A DNA stretch of 6,042 bases from SIG587 sp045531585 (GTDB lineage: Bacteria > Bacillota > Clostridia > Oscillospirales > Acutalibacteraceae), in contig JAZSEH010000011.1 in NCBI GenBank assembly GCA_045531585.1, positions 1-6,042 of the forward strand, given 5' to 3'. The translations under genes and the position numbers were made by a program. This document shows, one piece after another, positions 5,535-6,042 of this stretch (its first letter is position 1; the number at the start of each line of letters is the position of its first letter). The notes beneath the pieces are model-generated. The model ran no database searches. It saw only the letters and a list, made by a program, of their open reading frames with translations, and was not told the origin of the DNA.

Positions 5535-5563
5535 TTGATTTTTTTATCACCGCAATATATAAT
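5535..5563 (+). promoter_or_regulatory. Sigma-A-type promoter of structured RNA copy B
   Basis: TTGATT (5535-5540), 17-bp spacer, perfect TATAAT (5558-5563). Predicted +1 is about 5570, within the 5' strand of the closing stem. The spacer sequence is unrelated to that of copy A. TATAATGAT directly before the stem is shared by both copies. Confidence 0.65.
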
Positions 5564-5567
5564 GATA

Positions 5568-5700
5568 GTCGACGGTCAAAAAGCTTTGAAAAAAGCTTTT
5601 TGAAAAACCGCACAATTAAGCGGTTTTAAGGAAATAATCCAAGATTATTTCCATCGACATCATTGTAATGAATTAGGTGAAATTATTTATATAATTTCAC
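5568..5700 (+). ncRNA. Putative structured small RNA, copy B
   Basis: The closing stem GTCGA/TCGAC (5568-5572 with 5654-5658) encloses three hairpins. P1 has 12 bp with a GAAA loop (5576-5587 with 5592-5603). P2 has 8 bp (5604-5611 with 5620-5627). P3 has 10 bp with a 3-nt loop (5630-5639 with 5643-5652). A tail follows that is nearly identical to copy A (5655-5697, one difference in 43), ending in a perfect 10-bp hairpin with TTAT loop (5677-5686 with 5691-5700). Paired differences from copy A keep the stems: A-T to G-C in the closing stem and in P1, and G-C to T-A in P3. The true 3' end is unknown because no T-run follows 5700, and the transcript may continue into tRNA-Ser. I do not recognise the RNA class. 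Confidence 0.65.
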
Positions 5701-5746
5701 GGACAATTGTTAATTTGTCCGTGAAAAAGCGAAAACGCTCTTTCAC
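5700..5746 (+). other. Two further hairpins downstream of structured RNA copy B
   Basis: CGGACAA/TTGTCCG (5700-5706 with 5715-5721, 8-nt loop) is followed directly by GTGAAA-A-AGCG-AAAA-CGCT-C-TTTCAC (5721-5746, one mismatch). The second has a small GC core with A-rich and T-containing flanks and could be a weak terminator for the RNA. Whether copy A has them cannot be seen, since the window starts too late. Confidence 0.5.
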
Positions 5747-5748
5747 TT

Positions 5749-5789
5749 ACCTATATTCATTATAATAATTTGGTAACACTAATATAGGT
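5749..5789 (+). other. Inverted repeat in the tRNA-Ser leader
   Basis: ACCTATATT (5749-5757) is the exact complement of AATATAGGT (5781-5789), with 23 nt between. It would form a stem just upstream of tRNA-Ser, and may be a processing feature or an operator. The TATAAT at 5761-5766 inside the loop lacks a well-spaced -35 box. Confidence 0.4.
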
Positions 5790-5803
5790 GTATATAACGA
5801 TGG

Positions 5804-5896
5804 GGAGAAGTCGCGTAGCCCGGTCGAGCGCGCACGATTGGAAATCGTGTAACGGTTACAAGCCGTTCGAGGGTTCGAATCCCTCCTTCTCCGCCA
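5804..5896 (+). tRNA. tRNA-Ser (anticodon GGA)
   Basis: A class II tRNA of 93 nt including encoded CCA (5894-5896). The acceptor stem GGAGAAG pairs with CTTCTCC and the discriminator is G. The anticodon arm is CACGA-TTGGAAA-TCGTG, giving anticodon GGA (reads UCC/UCU). There is a long variable arm with AACGG/CCGTT, and the T-arm is GAGGG-TTCGAAT-CCCTC. No convincing promoter lies directly upstream, so it may be transcribed from the promoter at 5535-5563 together with the structured RNA. Confidence 0.97.
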
Positions 5897-5940
5897 AAAC
5901 GAAAATCCTGTCGATTCTTGTCGGCAGGATTTTCGTTTTG
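5895..5940 (+). terminator. Terminator after tRNA-Ser
   Basis: A perfect 16-bp stem (5895-5910 with 5925-5940) is extended inward by five more pairs including G-T pairs, with a TCTT loop. The 3' arm carries TTTTCGTTTTG and is followed by TATTATTC, so the U-rich part is inside the stem. Confidence 0.85.
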
Positions 5941-5941
5941 T

Positions 5942-6042
5942 ATTATTCATTTTTCATTATTCAATATTCATCATTCATTAAAACGGATTTTCGTAATGAA
6001 TAATGAATGATGAAGCCGCTTCGCTAAGTCGGAGGCCAAGCG
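5942..6042. repeat. AT-rich heptamer-repeat hairpin element, cut by window edge
   Basis: Five tandem 7-mers of the form ATTATTC (5942-5976) are followed by ATTA and a 20-nt loop, then the opposite-strand version, TAATGAATAATGAATGATGAA (5994-6014), split here as TAATGAA plus TAATGAATGATGAA. Positions 5967-5980 pair perfectly with 6001-6014, giving a 14-bp stem. GAAGCCGCTTCG and a GC-richer tail follow to the window end. Dispersed elements of this look (ATTCATTATTC tracts joined to a GC-rich palindrome) are common in Clostridia genomes and probably non-autonomous mobile repeats. No coding capacity is seen. Confidence 0.6.

Noticed and set aside
5568..5658. Copy B as a tRNA, because of a closing stem with three hairpins
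   Set aside because: The stems are too long (8-12 bp), and there is no T-loop sequence, no anticodon loop and no CCA end.
1..5700. Composite transposon bounded by the inverted copies
   Set aside because: No transposase is encoded between them, the copies have diverged substantially, and the interior genes look like ordinary chromosomal genes with intact promoters.
5770..5798. TTGGTA-17-TATAAC as promoter for tRNA-Ser
   Set aside because: The predicted start would fall on the first bases of the tRNA itself, leaving no leader for RNase P processing.
5747..5950. Minus-strand reading frame of 67 residues with RRRRDSNPRTACNRYTISN
   Set aside because: It is the reverse reading of tRNA-Ser and its terminator, a well-known false protein in databases.
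5788..6003. Plus-strand reading frame of 71 residues
   Set aside because: It runs through tRNA-Ser, its terminator and the AT-rich repeat, and has no proper ribosome binding site.

Overview
The window looks like a chromosomal segment of an anaerobic Clostridia-type Firmicute, perhaps an Oscillospiraceae/Ruminococcaceae relative. The evidence is the moderate-to-low GC, strong Shine-Dalgarno sites (AAGGAGG, GGAGG), textbook sigma-A promoters with 17-bp spacers, genomically encoded CCA on the tRNAs, an ECF-transporter S component, a DUF2975/YozG pair and an HPr-like protein. Genus and species cannot be set from sequence alone.

Layout. Bases 1-130 (minus strand, cut by the window edge) and about 5568-5700 (plus strand) are two diverged, oppositely oriented copies of one multi-hairpin element. 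Each has a TATAAT box with a TTG-type -35 box 17 bp upstream. Next to the left copy is a divergent tRNA pair, tRNA-Arg(TCT) on minus and tRNA-Gly(TCC) on plus, each with its own promoter and a terminator-like hairpin. The tRNA-Gly terminator runs almost directly into an ECF S-component gene (580-1116). A small cysteine-bearing membrane protein follows on minus (1157-1558). Divergent from it, behind a perfect-consensus promoter, is an operon of DUF2975 membrane protein, YozG-like HTH regulator and zinc-ribbon DUF4173 membrane protein (1732-4046). A perfect-palindrome terminator separates this operon from a convergent, unrecognised four-TM membrane protein (4083-5081, minus). Divergent from that is a small HPr-like protein (5251-5490) that lacks the phosphocarrier histidine. 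The right-hand structured element, further hairpins, tRNA-Ser(GGA) with its terminator, and an AT-rich heptamer-repeat element complete the window.

How it works together. Most proteins are small membrane or regulatory proteins without assigned substrates. The DUF2975-HTH-DUF4173 operon is probably a self-regulated envelope module. The HPr-like protein keeps the regulatory-serine motif and so may be a signalling rather than a sugar-phosphotransfer protein.

The most interesting signal is the paired structured element. It has a closing stem around three hairpins, with several base-pair-preserving differences between the copies, followed by a 43-nt tail that differs at one position. This pattern fits a small-RNA gene family. 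I do not recognise it as a named RNA class. A mobile DNA-hairpin element (MITE-like) remains the main alternative.
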